DNA of 64,000 bases from Streptomyces griseofuscus. Lineage in GTDB: Bacteria > Actinomycetota > Actinomycetes > Streptomycetales > Streptomycetaceae. The DNA lies in NCBI RefSeq assembly GCF_014673495.1, contig NZ_CP051006.1, positions 1,240,001 to 1,304,000 of the forward strand, given 5' to 3'. Both the position numbers and the translations under genes were made by a program. The notes beneath the pieces were generated by a model. It had not been told where the DNA came from. It saw nothing but the letters and a program-made list of their open reading frames with translations, and ran no database searches. This document shows positions 62,511-64,000 of this stretch, one piece after another; the first letter of the stretch is position 1; each line of letters begins with the position of its first letter.

Positions 62511-64000
62511 TCATGGGGCCACGATGTCGAAGCGGTAACCGGCCGGGCGTGGAGCCTCGTTGCCGATCATCATCACGAGCAGCGGGATCTCGCCCCGTTC
62601 GGCGAGGCCGAGTTCCTCCGCGAAGGAGACGCAGTCGAAGCCGAGCGCGACACCGCAGCCCATGCCCGCGGCCGAGGATGCGGTGTACACGGCCTGCGCG
62701 GTGGCGCCGATGACGGCGTTGACCAGCCGCAGGCCCCGGTCGCCGACCGTGTCGAGGACGGTGTGGGTGCGGGCCGCGGGCACCAGCACGGCGGCGGCCT
62801 GCTCCAGGTTGTAGTTGGCGAGGAAGTAGTTCTCCTGGAGGAAGCCGCCGAAGTCGCCAAGCTTCATCAGAACCAACTCGTTCGTCTCCCGGTCGTGTTC
62901 GTAGATGCCGGGCGCGATGCCCCGGACGTGGTTGACGAAGACGTACTGCCGGGTGAGGGGTGCGGCGCCGGGGGTCTCCGCGTCGGTGTCCAGGGTGCCG
63001 GCGGCGACGGCCGCGGCCAGCGCGGCGGACAGCCGGTCCGGGTCGAGCGGGGTGGTGGCGGTGAACCGGCCGAAGCTGCTGCGGCGTTCGCGCAGCGCCC
63101 GGCGTGCGGTCGCCTCCAGCGCGAGCGGCGCGGGCAGCGCGACACGCTCACCGGGGCCGGGCGGGGTGACCAGCGCGGAGTCCAGCGTCCCGGGCGCCGG
63201 ACGGTCGGCGGCGCCTTCCAGGGTCGCCGCGTGGATCGCGTGCACGGTCGGGAAGGTCAGGACGCGGCGGGACCGCTCATCGGGGACATGACGGACCCGG
63301 GCGCCGGGGGTGGCCGGGGCGGCCTGCTTGCCCGTGTCGTCCTCGTCCGGCTTCTCCCACGTCAACGGCACCACCGCGAACACCCCGTCCTCCTCGGGGT
63401 CAAGCCCGAGCACCCGGCCGAGGCGGGGCTCGTCGAACCACAGCGCGGCGCCGATGTGCAGCCCGTGCGCGCGGGCCCACATGCGCCAGGTCTGGAGGAG
63501 GGCGCCGATGTCCATCGTGACGACGTGGTAGGAGAAGCTGTTGTACTTGAAGGCGTTCTGCCAGAACGTCACGCCCAGCACCAGGAACTGGTCGGTCTCC
63601 GCGGCCTCTTCGAGATCGCCGAGGGCGGTCCGCACCTCACCGGTGACATCCCCGGACAGGGTCCTGGCGAAGGCGTTGCGCGGGGTGTCGTAGTAGTAGA
63701 CACCGGGGGCGAGGGGTCCGCTCGCGCCGCTGAGCCAGTGGATCCCAATGGGGTAGAGGCCGCCGCCGGAGGAGGTGCCGCGGGACCAGTTGGCGTGGGT
63801 GTGGAACGGCAGGGAGCCGAGGTCGCTGTTGGCCTGGACGGCGAGCCGGCGGCCGGTCAGTCCGTAGGAGTCGCGGAGCATCGCGCCGAGCAGCGGCAGG
63901 CTGAACGCACCGGTGCCGCGGGGCCCGAACAGGCCCCGGCCGAGCGTGGCGTCGTCCGCGCAGCCGCCGTCGGGCAGCGGCAGGACGGGGGCGTCGGGGA
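62511..64000 (-). CDS. SagB-like FMN oxidoreductase (azoline oxidase), 5' end beyond window
   Basis: The frame is open to the window edge; at least 496 residues are seen. Two nitroreductase-like segments occur: an N-terminal RGTGAFSLPLLGAMLRDSYG, then SRGTSSGGGLYPIGIHWLSG, and a C-terminal RRALRERRSSFGRFTATTPL with LEQAAAVLVPAARTHTVLDT, VNAVIGATAQAVYTASSAAG and MGCGVALGFDCVSFAEELGL. The RSS and SGGxxP elements are FMN-contact motifs of SagB/ThcOx dehydrogenases. It would oxidise thiazolines made by YcaO to thiazoles. It is the most upstream visible gene of the operon. Confidence 0.88.
   Translation of the reverse strand, partial: PDAPVLPLPDGGCADDATLGRGLFGPRGTGAFSLPLLGAMLRDSYGLTGRRLAVQANSDLGSLPFHTHANWSRGTSSGGGLYPIGIHWLSGASGPLAPGVYYYDTPRNAFARTLSGDVTGEVRTALGDLEEAAETDQFLVLGVTFWQNAFKYNSFSYHVVTMDIGALLQTWRMWARAHGLHIGAALWFDEPRLGRVLGLDPEEDGVFAVVPLTWEKPDEDDTGKQAAPATPGARVRHVPDERSRRVLTFPTVHAIHAATLEGAADRPAPGTLDSALVTPPGPGERVALPAPLALEATARRALRERRSSFGRFTATTPLDPDRLSAALAAAVAAGTLDTDAETPGAAPLTRQYVFVNHVRGIAPGIYEHDRETNELVLMKLGDFGGFLQENYFLANYNLEQAAAVLVPAARTHTVLDTVGDRGLRLVNAVIGATAQAVYTASSAAGMGCGVALGFDCVSFAEELGLAERGEIPLLVMMIGNEAPRPAGYRFDIVAP

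Overview
This 64 kb window is high-GC actinobacterial DNA, almost certainly from a Streptomyces chromosome. Pointers are a two-domain chaplin with an LAxTG sortase signal, a conservon operon, DUF574 methyltransferases, a Streptomyces-type secreted phospholipase D, many GTG/TTG starts and extreme third-position GC. Both ends cut genes: an aldo/keto reductase on the left and a SagB-like oxidoreductase on the right.

Layout. 0-13 kb is mostly metabolic and housekeeping: TauE exporter, acyl-CoA ligase, thiolase, monoglyceride-lipase-like hydrolase, a dps-DUF3140-HhH stress operon behind a perfect inverted repeat, a HAD phosphatase, a DUF574 methyltransferase next to the remnant of another, then a glutamine-synthetase-like/amidohydrolase pair that looks like a split FluG. 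13-28 kb is an accessory region with two NTPase-based biological-conflict systems. The first is an NB-ARC/TPR protein divergent from a small helical protein; both carry the same short motif (N-terminal in one, C-terminal in the other), the architecture of amyloid-type signalling pairs. The second (18.7-28.2 kb) holds trypco2, an EAD2-VMAP-C protein, a SAV_2336/NB-ARC/TPR protein, a trypsin-like protease ending in EAD2, a FxsA-like precursor peptide without the FxSxx ending, and a stand-alone HExxH peptide hydroxylase-type enzyme. A chaplin and a repeat-containing membrane protein lie between them.

28-53 kb: MmyB-type regulator and SDR, cytochrome P450, a second SDR, FKBP, phospholipase D, tRNA-Pro(GGG) with terminator, split transketolase, MFS exporter, LysR, threonine catabolism (tdh-kbl), a conservon with a GAF protein as fifth gene, a decaying cupin/TetR pair, an MBL-fold hydrolase divergent from an amino-acid dehydrogenase-TetR operon with twin 20-bp operators, a 137-bp tandem repeat array, and an M20 amidohydrolase.

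53-64 kb is a RiPP cluster of the thiopeptide/LAP type. A 57-residue precursor, with a core made only of Ser, Thr and Cys before a final Ala, faces a translationally coupled minus-strand operon: SagB-like oxidoreductase, LanB glutamylation protein, LanB elimination protein, a PqqD/M50/ABC-ATPase fusion, ABC permease and YcaO cyclodehydratase. The expected chemistry is azole formation on Cys (YcaO plus oxidase), dehydration of Ser/Thr (split LanB), leader removal (possibly the M50 domain) and export. No [4+2] pyridine synthase is visible in the window, though the cluster runs off the right edge.
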